DNA of 64,000 nucleotides. Origin: Salinisphaera aquimarina. Lineage in GTDB: Bacteria; Pseudomonadota; Gammaproteobacteria; Nevskiales; Salinisphaeraceae. Within the stretch, counting starts at the first letter, position 1, and each line of letters begins with the position of its first letter. The notes below the pieces were generated by a model, which worked only from the letters and a program-made list of their open reading frames with translations, was not told the DNA's origin and made no database searches. This document shows positions 1-8,665 of this stretch, one piece after another. Location: the NCBI RefSeq assembly GCF_042643355.1, contig NZ_JBHRSS010000006.1, forward strand, positions 248,001-312,000, read 5' to 3'. A program made the translations under genes and the position numbers.

Positions 1-1292
1 CCGACACGTTCGTCGACAATCGCGGCCATGGCTTCTTCCTCCGAGTCGAACACGCGGGCGGGGCCGGTGATCGCCGGATTCTTGAGACCGGTGATCTTGG
101 CGACCGCGCCCTCTTCGGCCAGATTGCCCTTGAGAATGGCCAGATGGCCGGTCTCGTAGAGCGGCTGGTCGAACGGCCAGATCACGCCCTGGCCGGCCGG
201 GGGCGCATCGGGCACATCGGCCAGCACTTCGGCGATGGTCTCGCCGGTGATGGTCAGGCAGTCGCCGTGCAGCAGGCCGGCCTTGAGCAGCATCTTCATG
301 ACCAGCGGAATGCCGCCGGCCTTGTGCAGCTCCGTTACAACAAATCGGCCGGAGGGCTTGAGATCGCAGAACACCGGCACCTTGGCACGGATGCGCTCGA
401 AGTCGTCGATGGTCAGATCGACTTCGGCCGCATGCGCGATCGCCAGCAGATGCAGCACCGCGTTGGTGGAACCGCCCACAGCCATGATCAGTGCGATCGC
501 GTTCTCGAAGGCCTTGAAGGTGAGCAGATCACGGGGCTTGATGCCCTTCTCGATCGCGGTAATCAGCACCTCGGCGGATTTCGCGGCGCTGTCGGCTTTC
601 TCGGCATCCTCGGCGGCCATGGTCGAGGAATACGGCAGCGACAGGCCCATGGCCTCGATCGCACTGGACATGGTGTTGGCGGTGTACATGCCGCCGCAGG
701 AGCCCGCGCCCGGACAGGCATTGCACTCGACGCTGTGCACGCGCGCATCGTCGATGGTGCCGGCGATACGCTGACCCACGGCCTCGAAGGCGGACACGAT
801 GGTCAGATCTTCGCCGTCGAGATGACCGGGCTTGATGGTGCCGCCGTAGACGAAGATGGCGGGCACGTTCATGCGCGCGATGCCGATCATGGCACCGGGC
901 ATGTTCTTGTCGCAGCCGCCGATGGCGACCACGCCATCCATGGACTCGCCCTGCACGGCGGTCTCGATGGTGTCGGCGATGACCTCGCGCGAGACCAGCG
1001 AATACTTCATCCCGGGCGTGCCCATGGAGATGCCGTCGGAGACGGTCACGGTGCCGAACATCTGCGATTTGGCGCCGCCGGATTCAAGCGCCGCGATGGT
1101 GCGCTCGGCGAGGCCGTTCAGGCCGATGTTGCAGGGGGTAATGGTCGAGTAGCCGTTGGCCACGCCTACGATGGGCTTGTCGAAATCGGCGTCGGTATAG
1201 CCCATCGCGCGCAGCATGGCGCGATTGGGGGCACGGGCCGTGCCCTGGGTGACGATTTGACTGCGGCGCTTGAGCGGCTGTTCCTCGGCCAT
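1..1292 (-). CDS. ilvD: Dihydroxy-acid dehydratase, 3' end beyond window
   Basis: Dehydrates 2,3-dihydroxy-isovalerate and 2,3-dihydroxy-3-methylvalerate to the 2-keto acids of valine and isoleucine synthesis. About 430 codons are visible, starting with ATG and MAEEQPLKRRSQIVTQG; the reading frame stays open to the window edge, so roughly the last quarter is missing. Cysteines expected to hold the Fe-S cluster are seen in TPCNIGLN (C54), GGCDKNMPG (C127) and CPGAGSCGGMYTANT (C193, C199). The gene is downstream of the peroxiredoxin gene on the same strand but separated from it by a strong terminator, so it should have its own promoter; a TACTAT box lies about 30 bases before the start. A long reading frame on the opposite strand is only its high-GC shadow. 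Confidence 0.95.
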   Translation of the reverse strand, partial: MAEEQPLKRRSQIVTQGTARAPNRAMLRAMGYTDADFDKPIVGVANGYSTITPCNIGLNGLAERTIAALESGGAKSQMFGTVTVSDGISMGTPGMKYSLVSREVIADTIETAVQGESMDGVVAIGGCDKNMPGAMIGIARMNVPAIFVYGGTIKPGHLDGEDLTIVSAFEAVGQRIAGTIDDARVHSVECNACPGAGSCGGMYTANTMSSAIEAMGLSLPYSSTMAAEDAEKADSAAKSAEVLITAIEKGIKPRDLLTFKAFENAIALIMAVGGSTNAVLHLLAIAHAAEVDLTIDDFERIRAKVPVFCDLKPSGRFVVTELHKAGGIPLVMKMLLKAGLLHGDCLTITGETIAEVLADVPDAPPAGQGVIWPFDQPLYETGHLAILKGNLAEEGAVAKITGLKNPAITGPARVFDSEEEAMAAIVDERV

Positions 1293-1350
1293 GGTCGGAT
1301 ACTCGCTGATGAAAGGGCCGATAGTATGCCGTTTTGTGTGCATGGCGCAC

Positions 1351-1383
1351 AAAAAAGGCGCGGTCCCGCGGGACCGCGCCTTT
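1351..1383 (-). terminator. Intrinsic terminator after peroxiredoxin gene
   Basis: Perfect inverted repeat GGCGCGGTCC-cgcg-GGACCGCGCC at 1357-1380. It is preceded on the plus strand by six A, which become a U tract when transcribed from the minus strand. It lies 21 bases after the peroxiredoxin stop and insulates ilvD. Confidence 0.9.
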
Positions 1384-1404
1384 GCGTCGAAGCAAGCGCC
1401 CGAA

Positions 1405-2040
1405 CTACTTGTTCGGCTGCTTGGTCATGCGAAGATAGGGCTTGAGCTCGTTCCAGCCGGCCGGGAACAGCTTCTCGGCCTCTTCATTGGACAGCGCCGG
1501 CGACACGATCACGTCGTCGCCGTCTTCCCAGTTGGCCGGGGTGGTGACCTTGTAGTTGTCGGTCAACTGCATGGAGTCGATCACCCGCAGGATTTCGCGG
1601 AAGTTGCGGCCCGCGCTCTTCGGGTAGGTCAGCGTCATGCGCACCTTCTTGTTCGGGTCGATCACGAACACGCTGCGCACCGTCGACGTATCACCCGCAT
1701 TGGGGTGAATCATGTCGTAGAGTTCGGCGACCTTGCGATCCGTGTCGCCGATGATCGGGAAGTTCACCGCGCAGCCCTGGGTTTCCTCGATATCCGCCGA
1801 CCAGCGCTTGTGGTCCTCCACCGAGTCCACCGACACCACGATCACTTTCGTGTTGCGCTTGGCGAACTCGTCCTTGAGACGGCCGGTTTCGCCCAGTTCG
1901 GTGGTGCACACCGGGGTGAAATCCGCCGGGTGCGAAAACAGCACGCCCCAGCTGTCGCCCAGCCAATCATGAAAATCGATCTTGCCTTCCGTGGTATCGG
2001 CGCTGAAATCCGGCGCGTCGTCGCCTAGTCTTAGACCCAT
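1405..2040 (-). CDS. 1-Cys peroxiredoxin (Prx6/AhpC-TSA family)
   Basis: A 211-residue thiol peroxidase expected to reduce hydrogen peroxide and organic peroxides in the cytoplasm. The peroxidatic Cys45 sits in the Prx6-type motif HPADFTPVCTTELG. The C-terminal extension of about 60 residues after SAGRNFREILRVID is typical of Prx6 proteins, which are longer than 2-Cys AhpC. The start was chosen at the ATG preceded by AGGAG; an upstream in-frame extension to 2319 lacks family similarity. It is monocistronic, with a terminator just downstream and a long upstream region containing a perfect palindrome. Induction by oxidative stress is plausible, but no clear OxyR site was recognised. Confidence 0.93.
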   Translation of the reverse strand: MGLRLGDDAPDFSADTTEGKIDFHDWLGDSWGVLFSHPADFTPVCTTELGETGRLKDEFAKRNTKVIVVSVDSVEDHKRWSADIEETQGCAVNFPIIGDTDRKVAELYDMIHPNAGDTSTVRSVFVIDPNKKVRMTLTYPKSAGRNFREILRVIDSMQLTDNYKVTTPANWEDGDDVIVSPALSNEEAEKLFPAGWNELKPYLRMTKQPNK

Positions 2041-2529
2041 GTTGTGCTCCTGTTCGGTTCGTTGCGCGACTATAACAGCCGCCTTTGAACGTTCTAAATA
2101 CCCATGCATTATCAACTTATGCATGGGGCGCCGCGCCTGTATACACAAGAGGCGCCGTGGCGCGAGAGGGCCCGAGAGCCTTGGCCGCCTATGGTCCGGG
2201 ATAGTCGTCGGCCGGCATCGAGCCAGACCCGGCGCCCGCAATCCGGCCGCTGCGCGCGTGATCAACTCGTGATGACGCGGCGCAAGCTCCGGCGCATCGT
2301 ATTGATCGGACAACCACAATCCCCAGAGCGCCCCCGCTTTCGCATTGCTGAGCGGTCTGGTTCAATAGCGCGCAGTCACGGCATGTAGACACGAGTATCA
2401 ATGACAGCCGCCCGGGAAGCGAACGGGCGTAATCAGCCCGAGCATCGAGATGATGGCTACCTGCGTGTGCCTACCTGCCAGGCGCGGTGAACGTGGCGCC
2501 GGCTGGCCCCAGAATCCGAGACTTCGATC
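2041..2529. other. Divergent intergenic region, prx / dsbD
   Basis: 489 bases between the divergent peroxiredoxin and dsbD genes. Near the peroxiredoxin side, on the minus strand, TTTAGA and TATAGT are spaced 18 bases apart and could be -35 and -10 boxes. The octamer palindrome GAACGTTC (2087-2094) and a larger palindrome (2101-2127) lie just upstream. The remainder (2130-2529) has no convincing gene; short reading frames there lack ribosome sites and recognisable products. Confidence 0.5.
2101..2127. promoter_or_regulatory. Perfect 9+9 palindrome, candidate operator
   Basis: CCCATGCAT, nine-base spacer, ATGCATGGG. It lies about 60 bases upstream of the peroxiredoxin start, at or just upstream of the likely -35 position. 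The symmetry and placement suggest a site for a dimeric regulator. The protein that binds it is unknown. Confidence 0.45.
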
Positions 2530-4374
2530 ATGAGCAAACGCACGCCTAATCTCACGCGCCTGACCGCCGGCCTGCTTGTTCTCATGGCAGCGATCGCGGC
2601 GAGCACGTCGGCATGGGCGCAGGACACCGATTTTCTGCCGGTGGACCAGGCCTTTCAGCCGTCGCTGCAGCGCAGCGGCGATACTCTGTCGGTCACCTGG
2701 AAGATCGCGGACAGCTACTATCTCTACCGCCACGCGCTGCGCTTCGAACCGGACAACAATGCGGGGCTCGGCAGTGCCCGGATTCCGGCGGGCGACAAGC
2801 ACAGCGACGAGTTCTTCGGTGAAGTCGAGACCTATCGCGACGAATTGACGGTCGATATACCGATTGCGGACGTGTCCCAACTTCCGCCGGCCCTCACCGT
2901 GACCTATCAAGGCTGTGCCGATGCCGGCCTATGTTATCCGCCGCAGACCAAGACGCTCGAAATCCCTGCCGCGGCGGCACCGACGGCGAATGAGGAAAAC
3001 CGCGTGCAGCCCGCTCCGGCCGGAGAAGCTGACAGCGCCGCATCCGGTTTCATCTCCGAGCAGGATCGTATCGCCGGCGTGCTCGATAACGCCAGCCTGT
3101 TCTGGGTCGTGCTGTCGTTTCTGGGCCTGGGCATACTGCTGGCCTTCACGCCCTGTGTACTGCCGATGATCCCGATTCTTTCCGGGATCGTGGTCGGCAG
3201 CGGCGAGCGCACGAGCGCGGCGCGCGGCTTCATGCTCTCCAGCGCCTACGTGCTGGCCATGGCCCTGGCGTATACCGTCTTTGGCGTACTGGCGGGCCTG
3301 TTCGGCGCCAACCTCCAGGCACTGGTGCAGTCGCCCTGGACCCTGGTGCCGTTCGCCCTGGTGTTCGTAGCCTTGGCCTTTTCCATGTTCGGGTTCTACG
3401 AACTCCAGCTGCCATCGTCCTGGCAAACGCGCCTCAACGATATCGGCAGTAGCCGCCGGGGCGACGTCGCCGGCGCCGCGATCATGGGTTTTGTTTCCGC
3501 GCTGGTGGTCGGGCCCTGTCTGGCGCCGCCGCTGGCGGGTGCGCTGTTGTATATCGGCGCCAGCGGCAATGCTCTGCTCGGCGGCGTGGCCCTGTTCGCG
3601 CTCGGGCTCGGCATGGGCCTGCCGCTGATCGCACTGGGTACGGTCGGCGCGAGCGTGCTGCCGCGTGCCGGCGCCTGGATGAACCGGATCAAGCATCTGT
3701 TCGGCGTGATCCTGCTCGGGGTGGCGATCTGGCTGCTGGCGCGCATCCTGCCGGGCCCGGTGGCGCTAGCGATGTGGGCGGCGCTGTTGACGGCGTATGG
3801 CGTCCAGCTTGGCGCTATTGACGGCATGTCGCGCGCCACCGGTCCACGCGCGTGGCTGACGCGGGCCGCCGCCCTGCTTGTTCTGGCCTGGGGTGTGCTC
3901 ATGCTCATCGGTGCGGCCGCCGGGGCCGGCAACCCGCTGCAACCACTGCGCCCGTTCATCCAGACAGGCGCCGGCAACGCCACGACGCCGGCCGGCGACA
4001 ACATCGCCAGCCCTTTCAGGCGTATTCAGAACAAGGACGCATTGACGGCCGCGCTGGCGGCCGCTGCCCGTGCCGGCCAGCCGGCGGTGGTGGATTTCTA
4101 TGCCGACTGGTGCGTCGAATGCGTGCAGCTGGAGCACACCGTATTCGCCGATCCACAGGTACGGGCCGCGCTCGGCAAGGTCACCGCGCTACAGGTCGAT
4201 GTCACCGATTACGACGCGGCAGATCGCGCGCTGCTGCGCGAACTGAACGTGTTCGGTCCGCCCACGATGCTGTTCTACCGTCCGGATGGTCGCGAAGCCG
4301 CCGATCAGCGCCTGGTCGGCACCATGAGCACCGCCGAACTCATGCGCCATATCCAGCGGGCCTCCTCACCATGA
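2530..4374 (+). CDS. dsbD: Thiol:disulfide interchange protein DsbD
   Basis: A 614-residue inner-membrane reductant carrier moving electrons from cytoplasmic thioredoxin to periplasmic disulfide isomerases and cytochrome c maturation proteins. Domain order: signal peptide (1-30, cut after SAWA), periplasmic alpha domain with Cys129 and Cys135 (GCADAGLC), an eight-helix membrane core starting with LAFTPCVLPM (Cys209) and containing GPCLAPPLAG, then a C-terminal thioredoxin domain with WCVEC (Cys528, Cys531). All three redox pairs expected of the family are present. Its stop overlaps the start of the thioredoxin-like gene by ATGA, indicating co-translation. Confidence 0.96.
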   Translation: MSKRTPNLTRLTAGLLVLMAAIAASTSAWAQDTDFLPVDQAFQPSLQRSGDTLSVTWKIADSYYLYRHALRFEPDNNAGLGSARIPAGDKHSDEFFGEVETYRDELTVDIPIADVSQLPPALTVTYQGCADAGLCYPPQTKTLEIPAAAAPTANEENRVQPAPAGEADSAASGFISEQDRIAGVLDNASLFWVVLSFLGLGILLAFTPCVLPMIPILSGIVVGSGERTSAARGFMLSSAYVLAMALAYTVFGVLAGLFGANLQALVQSPWTLVPFALVFVALAFSMFGFYELQLPSSWQTRLNDIGSSRRGDVAGAAIMGFVSALVVGPCLAPPLAGALLYIGASGNALLGGVALFALGLGMGLPLIALGTVGASVLPRAGAWMNRIKHLFGVILLGVAIWLLARILPGPVALAMWAALLTAYGVQLGAIDGMSRATGPRAWLTRAAALLVLAWGVLMLIGAAAGAGNPLQPLRPFIQTGAGNATTPAGDNIASPFRRIQNKDALTAALAAAARAGQPAVVDFYADWCVECVQLEHTVFADPQVRAALGKVTALQVDVTDYDAADRALLRELNVFGPPTMLFYRPDGREAADQRLVGTMSTAELMRHIQRASSP

Positions 4375-4910
4375 AGCGATCGACGCGCGTAATCGCCGGC
4401 ATCACCCTGCTGGCAATTGTTGCCGCCGGCGCGGTCGGCGCCTACCGGTTTGCGGCGCCGGCCACGCCTGTGCGTCCGGCCTTCACCCTGCCGGATCTGG
4501 CCGGCACACCCCGCGCGATCGGCGATTTCGATGGTCGGGTGATCGTACTCAATTTCTGGGCCAGCTGGTGCGGGCCCTGCCGCGAGGAAATCCCGATGCT
4601 GGTCGCCGCACAGGACAAATGGGGCCCGCGAGGTCTGCAGATCATTGGCGTGGCCATCGACACGCGCGGCGCGGCGACTGCTTTCGCCGACCGTTATCAC
4701 ATCAATTACCCGGTGCTAGCCGATGCCACCGAGGGCGCCCGGGTCCAGGACCAGTACACCCGCAAAGGCACGCCGGCCGGCGTTCTACCCTATACCGCGA
4801 TCATCGATCGCAGCGGCCGAATCCGGGCCCGCATCGCCGGCGCGCTGACCGATACCCAGCTCGCCAATCGGATCAAGCCGTTGCTCGAGTCGACCGAGCC
4901 GAGCAACTGA
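4371..4910 (+). CDS. TlpA/ResA-like membrane-anchored thioredoxin
   Basis: A 179-residue periplasmic thioredoxin-fold protein. The N-terminal hydrophobic stretch (residues 7-25) looks like an uncleaved anchor or signal. The active site is WASWCGPC (Cys67, Cys70), followed by the cis-proline region near VLPYTAII. It overlaps dsbD by four bases, so it is likely kept reduced by DsbD and may feed cytochrome c maturation or another periplasmic thiol pathway. The start at the ATGA overlap was preferred; a longer in-frame extension back into dsbD is just read-through of the other frame. Confidence 0.9.
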   Translation: MKRSTRVIAGITLLAIVAAGAVGAYRFAAPATPVRPAFTLPDLAGTPRAIGDFDGRVIVLNFWASWCGPCREEIPMLVAAQDKWGPRGLQIIGVAIDTRGAATAFADRYHINYPVLADATEGARVQDQYTRKGTPAGVLPYTAIIDRSGRIRARIAGALTDTQLANRIKPLLESTEPSN

Positions 4911-5079
4911 CCGCTGCCCATAGGCCTGCCAGAGCGCTTCGCGCGGCTATTTTCTGGCCTGAACGTCGGCGAATTATCCACAATACGGCAGCGAACGGAC
5001 GCGAAAGTCGATATTTTCCGGTTGTAACCCGCCCCGGCATGGGGCAGACTTTGCGCCATCACAACGCAAGGACTGCGAC

Positions 5080-5535
5080 GTGGCGCATTTTCTGCTTCTC
5101 AACGGACCCAACCTGAATCTTCTCGGCCACCGGGAACCCCAGGTGTATGGCCGTGACACGCTGGCCGACATCGAGGCCCGCCTGCAGCAGATCGCCGAGC
5201 AGGCCGGCCATCGGCTGAGCTGCTTCCAGTCCAACAGCGAAGCCGAACTGATTGATCGCATTCATGCCGCGCGCGATGAAGACGTCGCCTGCGCGCTGAT
5301 CAATCCCGCTGCCTTCACCCACACCAGCGTCGCGCTGCGTGATGCGCTGCTCGGCGTGGAACTTTCTTTCATCGAAGTTCATCTGTCCAACATCGCGAAG
5401 CGCGAAGCGTTTCGCCAGCACTCGTATTTCGCCGATATCGCCATCGGCACCATCACCGGTTTCGGCGCGCAGGGCTATGTCATGGCCCTGAATGCAGCCA
5501 TGCAGCGCGCCACCGACGCCACGCGGGAGAACTAG
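5080..5535 (+). CDS. aroQ: 3-dehydroquinate dehydratase, type II
   Basis: Third step of the shikimate pathway, converting 3-dehydroquinate to 3-dehydroshikimate; cytoplasmic, usually a dodecamer. 151 residues, normal for the family. It opens with LLLNGPNLNLLG. Catalytic Tyr23 lies in the flexible lid (EPQVYG) and His81/His101 are in NPAAFTHTS and EVHLSN. The start is GTG at 5080, with AAGGA eight bases upstream. It leads the aroQ-accB-accC-prmA run; accB follows after eight bases, a classic gammaproteobacterial order. Confidence 0.96.
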   Translation: MAHFLLLNGPNLNLLGHREPQVYGRDTLADIEARLQQIAEQAGHRLSCFQSNSEAELIDRIHAARDEDVACALINPAAFTHTSVALRDALLGVELSFIEVHLSNIAKREAFRQHSYFADIAIGTITGFGAQGYVMALNAAMQRATDATREN

Positions 5536-5543
5536 AACACATC

Positions 5544-5999
5544 ATGGATATTCGCAAACTCAAGAAGCTGATCGAGCTGGTCGAAGACTCGGGTATCGCC
5601 GAGCTCGAAATCACCGAAGGCGAGGAGTCGGTACGCATCGGCCGCTATCCCGCGCCGGGCAGCGTCGCCGCCATGCCGCAGCAGCCCCAGCAGGCCGCGC
5701 CCCCGGCACCCGCCCCTGCCGAGAGCGCGCCCGCGCCGGCCGAAGCCAAGGACGACACGCCGGACGGCCAGATCGTGCGCTCGCCGATGGTGGGCACGTT
5801 CTACCGCGCGCCGTCGCCGGATGCCAAGGCATTCGTGGAAGTCGGTGACAAGGTCGGACCCAGCGATACGCTGTGCATCATCGAAGCCATGAAGATGCTC
5901 AACCAGATCGAGGCCGAAGTCTCCGGCGAAGTGACCGCCGTGCTGGTCGAGAATGGCCAGCCGGTCGAATTCGATCAGCCACTTTTCGTGGTGAAGTGA
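5544..5999 (+). CDS. accB: Biotin carboxyl carrier protein of acetyl-CoA carboxylase
   Basis: A 151-residue carrier of the biotin prosthetic group for the first step of fatty-acid synthesis. An N-terminal domain (1-40) is followed by a Pro/Ala-rich linker (about 36-72) and a biotinyl domain ending in PLFVVK. The biotin attachment motif EAMKM places the modified lysine at residue 117. The stop codon shares one base with the accC start (TGATG), so the two subunits are translationally coupled. Confidence 0.97.
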   Translation: MDIRKLKKLIELVEDSGIAELEITEGEESVRIGRYPAPGSVAAMPQQPQQAAPPAPAPAESAPAPAEAKDDTPDGQIVRSPMVGTFYRAPSPDAKAFVEVGDKVGPSDTLCIIEAMKMLNQIEAEVSGEVTAVLVENGQPVEFDQPLFVVK

Positions 6000-7354
6000 T
6001 GTTGGGCAAGGTACTGATCGCCAATCGCGGCGAAATCGCACTGCGTATCCTGCGCGCCTGTCGGGAACTCGATATCCCGGTCGTGGCCGCCTACTCGACC
6101 GCAGACCGTGAACAAAAGCACGTGCTGCTCGCCGAGGAGGCCGTGTGCATCGGCCCGGCGGACAGCAGCAAGAGCTATCTCAACATGGCGGCGCTGATGA
6201 GCACCGCCGAAGTGGCCGGGGCCACCGCCATCCATCCCGGCTACGGATTTCTGTCCGAGAACGCCGATTTCGCCGAGAGCGTGGAACAGTCCGGCTTCGT
6301 GTTCATCGGCCCGAAGGCGGAGACGATTCGCCTCATGGGCGACAAGACCTCGGCGATCCAGGAAATGCTCGAGGCCGGTGTGCCCTGCGTACCCGGCTCG
6401 GGCGCGCCGCTGACCGCCGACGATACCGCCAACCGCAAGCTGGCTCAGAAAATCGGTTTCCCGGTCATCATCAAGGCGTCCGGCGGCGGCGGCGGGCGCG
6501 GCATGCACGTGGTCTATGAAGCCAAGGCGCTGGCCGGCGCCATCGACATGGCCCGGCGCGAGGCCGCGAGCTTTTTCGGCAACCCGGCCGTCTACATGGA
6601 GAAGTATCTCGAACTGCCGCGGCATATCGAGGTCCAGGTGCTGGCCGACACTCACGGCAATGCGATTCACCTGGGCGAGCGCGACTGCTCGCCGCAGCGT
6701 CGCCATCAGAAGGTGATCGAGGAGGCCCCGGCCCCCGGCATCACCGAGGAGCAGCGCGCCCACATCGGCAAGCTGTGCACCGATGCCTGCAAGCGCATCG
6801 GCTATCGCGGCGCCGGCACCTTCGAGTTCCTGTACGAGAACGGCGAATTCCATTTCATCGAAATGAATACGCGTATCCAGGTCGAGCACCCGGTCACCGA
6901 AATGATCACCGGTGTCGATCTGGTCGCCGAACAGCTGCGCATCGCCGCGGGCCACGAACTGCGCTACAAGCAGGAAGATATCGTGATACGCGGACATGCG
7001 ATCGAATGCCGCGTCAACGCCGAACACCCCGAGACCTTCGTGCCGTCGCCGGGCAAGATCACGGCCTACCACGCCCCGGGCGGGCCCGGGATCCGCATGG
7101 ATTCGCATATCTATGCCGGCTATAGCGTGCCGCCCTACTACGATTCCCTGGTCGGCAAACTCATCGCCCACGGCGACACCCGCGATGCGGCCCGCGCGCG
7201 GCTGGACATGGCGCTATCGGAAATGGTGATCGAGGGCATCAACACCAATATCGAACTGCACAAGCGCATCATCCACGACCCGGCCCATATCGAAGGCGGG
7301 GTGTCGATCCATTTCCTTGAGAAGAAGCTGCGCGAAGAAAATGCCCGCGGCTGA
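5999..7354 (+). CDS. accC: Biotin carboxylase of acetyl-CoA carboxylase
   Basis: A 451-residue ATP-grasp enzyme that carboxylates biotin on AccB. It begins MLGKVLIANRGEIALRILRA, typical of the family, and contains the glycine-rich ATP loop KASGGGGGRGMHVV, then HIEVQVLAD, GERDCSPQRRHQKVIEEAPA and the catalytic EMNTRIQVEHPVTE segment. The ATG overlapping the accB stop was chosen; the open frame extends upstream only by running through accB in another frame. It overlaps prmA by 14 bases. Confidence 0.97.
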   Translation: MLGKVLIANRGEIALRILRACRELDIPVVAAYSTADREQKHVLLAEEAVCIGPADSSKSYLNMAALMSTAEVAGATAIHPGYGFLSENADFAESVEQSGFVFIGPKAETIRLMGDKTSAIQEMLEAGVPCVPGSGAPLTADDTANRKLAQKIGFPVIIKASGGGGGRGMHVVYEAKALAGAIDMARREAASFFGNPAVYMEKYLELPRHIEVQVLADTHGNAIHLGERDCSPQRRHQKVIEEAPAPGITEEQRAHIGKLCTDACKRIGYRGAGTFEFLYENGEFHFIEMNTRIQVEHPVTEMITGVDLVAEQLRIAAGHELRYKQEDIVIRGHAIECRVNAEHPETFVPSPGKITAYHAPGGPGIRMDSHIYAGYSVPPYYDSLVGKLIAHGDTRDAARARLDMALSEMVIEGINTNIELHKRIIHDPAHIEGGVSIHFLEKKLREENARG

Positions 7355-8243
7355 CGCTCAATCGCCGATCAGCTGGCTGCAGATCACGGTCACCAGTGCG
7401 CGCGCCGCGCTCGCCGAGGCGGTGTTCGAGCAGTTCGATGCCGAAGCGGTCACCGTGCTCGACGTCGGCAGTGAAATGGCGGTCGAGAATGCGCCCCACG
7501 AGCATCCGGACTTCGAAGCCTCGCGCATCGTGGGCCTGTTCCGCCAGGGCACGTCCGCGGCGCCGATCGAATCGGCACTGCGCGACGCGCTCGGCGACGC
7601 CGCCGAGATTGCGGTCGCCACCCTGGAGAACGAGGACTGGGCCAGCGCCTGGCTGGCCCAGCACCCGCCGCTACGCTTCGGACAGCGCCTGTGGATTGCG
7701 CCGCACAACGCGCCGGTCGATGCCGATGACGACGCCATCGTGGTTCGACTCGACCCGGGGCTGGCCTTTGGCACCGGCACCCATCCGACCACCGCGCTGT
7801 GCCTCGAATGGCTGGCGGCGGCCGATCTGACCGGCCGCCATGTGCTCGACTACGGCTGCGGGTCGGGTATTCTGTCGATCGCCGCGGCGCGTCTGGGCGC
7901 GGCTTCGGTCACCGCCGTGGATATCGACGATCAGGCCCTGCGCGCGACCCGCGAGAACGCCCAGCGCAATGGCGTCGACACGATTGTTTTCACGCCGGCG
8001 ATGGACGCCATCACGGCGCAGACATTCGATATCGTGATCGCCAACATCCTCGCCAAACCCCTGATCGCACTCGCGCCCACCCTGAGCGCACACGCCGCGG
8101 CGGATGCGCCGCTGGTGCTGTCGGGCCTGCTGAGTCGCCAGATCGATGCCGTGAAAAACGCCTATGTGCGCACTTTCGACTTCGGTCCGGGGGCCAGCCA
8201 GGATGACTGGATCCGCCTGGACGCCCGACGGCAGTCCGTCTGA
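7341..8243 (+). CDS. prmA: Ribosomal protein L11 methyltransferase
   Basis: A 300-residue S-adenosylmethionine-dependent enzyme that trimethylates ribosomal protein L11. The N-terminal substrate-recognition domain (about 1-100) is followed by a Rossmann methyltransferase domain with the SAM motif LDYGCGSGILSIAA and the motif IVIANILAKPL. DPGLAFGTGTHPTT is the family signature. ATG 7341, overlapping the end of accC, gives the normal N terminus (SWLQITV); an upstream TTG is in frame but would add unrelated residues. Confidence 0.95.
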   Translation: MPAADAQSPISWLQITVTSARAALAEAVFEQFDAEAVTVLDVGSEMAVENAPHEHPDFEASRIVGLFRQGTSAAPIESALRDALGDAAEIAVATLENEDWASAWLAQHPPLRFGQRLWIAPHNAPVDADDDAIVVRLDPGLAFGTGTHPTTALCLEWLAAADLTGRHVLDYGCGSGILSIAAARLGAASVTAVDIDDQALRATRENAQRNGVDTIVFTPAMDAITAQTFDIVIANILAKPLIALAPTLSAHAAADAPLVLSGLLSRQIDAVKNAYVRTFDFGPGASQDDWIRLDARRQSV

Positions 8244-8332
8244 GGACAGGCTGACCAAAAGTCGTCTTTCTCTCGGCGGCGAATATCGTTATAGTTTCCG
8301 GCTCCTCGTTCCCACGCGCGCCTCCGGTACGA

Positions 8333-8593
8333 ATGACGCAGATCGATCCCGACGCCGACGCCCAGCCGCTCAGTCATTATGTCGGGGCCAGTCTCGATCG
8401 CTATTTCGACTCACTCAACGGCTGCGCGCCGCCCTGCGATCTTTACCGCATGGTGCTCGAACAGGTCGAGAAACCGCTGCTCGAACGGGTGCTCGACTAC
8501 AGCCGCGGCAACCAGTCCAAGGCCGCGGCCATGCTCGGCATCAACCGCGGCACGCTGCGCAAGAAACTGCGCTGCTATGACCTGGACGGCTGA
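8333..8593 (+). CDS. fis: DNA-binding protein Fis
   Basis: An 86-residue nucleoid-associated homodimer that bends DNA and activates rRNA and other growth-phase promoters. The C-terminal helix-turn-helix is clear (LDYSRGNQSKAAAMLGINRG, then TLRKKL). It follows prmA as in many gammaproteobacteria, but no dusB lies between or upstream. A TATAGT element about 40 bases before the start could be its own -10 box. An intrinsic terminator follows closely, separating it from purH. Confidence 0.96.
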   Translation: MTQIDPDADAQPLSHYVGASLDRYFDSLNGCAPPCDLYRMVLEQVEKPLLERVLDYSRGNQSKAAAMLGINRGTLRKKLRCYDLDG

Positions 8594-8619
8594 CCGCCGC
8601 CCCAACAGACGATTCCTAC

Positions 8620-8645
8620 CACCCGCGCCGCGGGTGTTTTTATTT
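8620..8645 (+). terminator. Intrinsic terminator after fis
   Basis: Hairpin CACCCGC-gcc-GCGGGTG followed by TTTTTATTT. It ends only about 20 bases before the GTG start of purH, so purH must be read either from transcripts that pass the hairpin or from a promoter overlapping it. Confidence 0.8.
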
Positions 8646-8665
8646 CAACCGGAAGCATCGACGCC

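Noticed and set aside
144..1445. 433-codon open frame on the plus strand
   Set aside because: It is antisense to ilvD, whose minus-strand frame carries all conserved dehydratase motifs; the plus-strand product is His/Gly/Asp-rich, as expected for a high-GC shadow.
2401..2490. 29-codon frame before dsbD
   Set aside because: No ribosome site and no conserved features; could not be supported as a leader peptide.
3852..4370. N-terminal extension of the TlpA-like gene
   Set aside because: It runs through dsbD in another frame; the ATGA overlap gives a normal anchor sequence.
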